DNA of 7,161 nucleotides from Clostridium sp. UBA3947 (GTDB lineage: Bacteria; Bacillota; Clostridia; Clostridiales; Clostridiaceae). Below the pieces are notes generated by a model. The model had not been told where the DNA came from. It made no database searches and saw nothing but the letters and a program-made list of their open reading frames with translations. This document shows, piece after piece, positions 6,377 through 7,161 of this stretch (its first letter is position 1; each line of letters opens with the position of its first letter). Location of the stretch: contig DGDR01000032.1 of the NCBI GenBank assembly GCA_002385545.1, positions 1 through 7,161 of the forward strand, written 5' to 3'. A program made the translations under genes and the position numbers.

Positions 6377-7161
6377 ATGCAGAAGATAAGACAATCAATG
6401 CTAAATGACTTTGAAAGGTGTATGTTCTTAGGTTTTTATAGATGGGGTTCGTTTGGTGACCCTGATAGGCAAGATGAAGAATTTATAAGTAAATATGCTG
6501 CTGTAGGAGTTTGTATCCATGATGTAATGAATTTATGGGCAAAAAAGCAAAAAACAAATCACATACTAACTCTAGATAAGGCACAAGAGGAATTAACAGA
6601 AAGACTTAATGAAATACCTACTGAACTGTTTGAAGATGAAGAAGAAAGAGAGTCTATGTTTGAGTCAGCACATGAACAGTTAGAGTGGTTATTTTTAAAC
6701 TATGGTGGTGTTAAACCACTATATTCAGAACTTAACTTTGAGTTTGAAGATTTAATCTCTGAATTGCCACCAATTACAGGTACAATAGACAGAATAGATG
6801 GTAACTTAGAAATACCTGAATATGATATTCTAGATTACAAAACGGGTAAAGTATATACTTATAAAGAATGTAAAAGTAATATGCAAGCTACTTTATATGC
6901 ACTAGCTTGCGAAAGATTATTTGGTATAAGACCTAAAAGATTTATATTTATATTCTCTAAACATAAGAAAACTAGAAAAATAAACATAACTGATGAGTTT
7001 TTAGAAGCAGGTATACAGCGAATCAAGAATATTTGGTTTCATATTGTAAATGGTGATTTTAGACCGCCTAAAAAACCTAATAAGTATTTTTGTCAACATT
7101 TTTGTGAAGCTCGTAGTGAGTGTCCTAAATATAAAGGACGCCCTGAAGGGTGGGAACAAAT
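6377..7161 (+). CDS. RecB/Cas4-like PD-(D/E)XK nuclease with Fe-S cluster cysteines (3' end outside window)
   Basis: An open frame of 261 codons that runs past the right edge, so the C-terminus is not seen. The nuclease core is typical of the RecB/AddB/Cas4 branch: H48 in GVCIHD, D138 in GTIDRID, D153-Y-K155-T-G, and Q170-A-T-L-Y174 (the QxxxY motif). C15 near the N-terminus (FERC) with C239-x3-C243-x5-C249 near the end matches the one-plus-three cysteine layout that holds a 4Fe-4S cluster in AddB and Cas4. No helicase domain is visible, so it is a stand-alone nuclease, probably a DNA exonuclease for recombination or end processing. Cas4 of a CRISPR system is unlikely because no cas genes or repeats are present. 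GGGGTG lies five bases before the ATG; a closer upstream ATG at 6364 is in another frame and stops at once. Confidence 0.92.
   Translation, partial: MQKIRQSMLNDFERCMFLGFYRWGSFGDPDRQDEEFISKYAAVGVCIHDVMNLWAKKQKTNHILTLDKAQEELTERLNEIPTELFEDEEERESMFESAHEQLEWLFLNYGGVKPLYSELNFEFEDLISELPPITGTIDRIDGNLEIPEYDILDYKTGKVYTYKECKSNMQATLYALACERLFGIRPKRFIFIFSKHKKTRKINITDEFLEAGIQRIKNIWFHIVNGDFRPPKKPNKYFCQHFCEARSECPKYKGRPEGWEQ

Noticed and set aside
6377..7161. CRISPR-associated Cas4
   Set aside because: The nuclease has Cas4-like motifs, but there are no repeats, cas1/cas2 or other cas genes, and the setting is a phage replication module.

Overview
The window is about 7.2 kb of AT-rich DNA (roughly 30% G+C by eye). 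Every gene lies on the + strand, packed head to tail with short gaps or overlaps. Most starts follow strong Shine-Dalgarno (SD) sequences of the AAGGAGG/GAGGTG type, and codon use favours AGA, ATA and A/T third positions. Together with the gene set this points to the DNA replication module of a tailed phage, or a prophage or plasmid-like relative, of a low-GC Bacillota host, probably clostridial. The host assignment is inference. No tRNA, rRNA, CRISPR array, insertion sequence, integrase or attachment site is visible, and no gene-free stretch exceeds 60 bases.

Layout: the last codons of an upstream gene (1-45); a small cysteine-containing protein (100-339); a DnaB-type replicative helicase (358-1722); a small four-cysteine zinc-ribbon-like protein that starts inside the dnaB stop codon and ends inside the primase gene (1719-1898); a DnaG-type primase with zinc-finger and TOPRIM domains (1864-2859); a likely promoter in the extreme 3' end of the primase gene, followed by an unrecognised 77-residue protein (2903-3136); a 993-residue DnaE-type DNA polymerase III alpha subunit (3166-6147); a 68-residue acidic protein (6158-6364); and a RecB/Cas4-like PD-(D/E)XK nuclease with Fe-S cluster cysteines that runs off the right edge (6377-7161).

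Helicase, primase and polymerase together form the core of a self-encoded replication fork: DnaB unwinds, the primase lays primers, and DnaE extends them. The DnaE keeps all nine PHP-domain metal ligands, so it may proofread by itself. No sliding clamp, clamp loader, helicase loader or SSB is in view, so these come from the host, lie outside the window, or are among the small unknown proteins. The nuclease probably serves recombination or end processing.

The points most worth a second look are: a near-perfect SD plus in-frame ATG inside dnaE that could yield a free OB-fold protein; a GC-rich patch at the same place suggesting mosaic exchange; loss of the usual Gly-Lys-rich segment in the polymerase fingers; a Lys-to-Phe change beside the DnaB arginine finger; and the small unknown proteins wedged between the core replication genes. 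I did not find a clearly new system; the set reads as a recognisable phage replication module with several unusual details.
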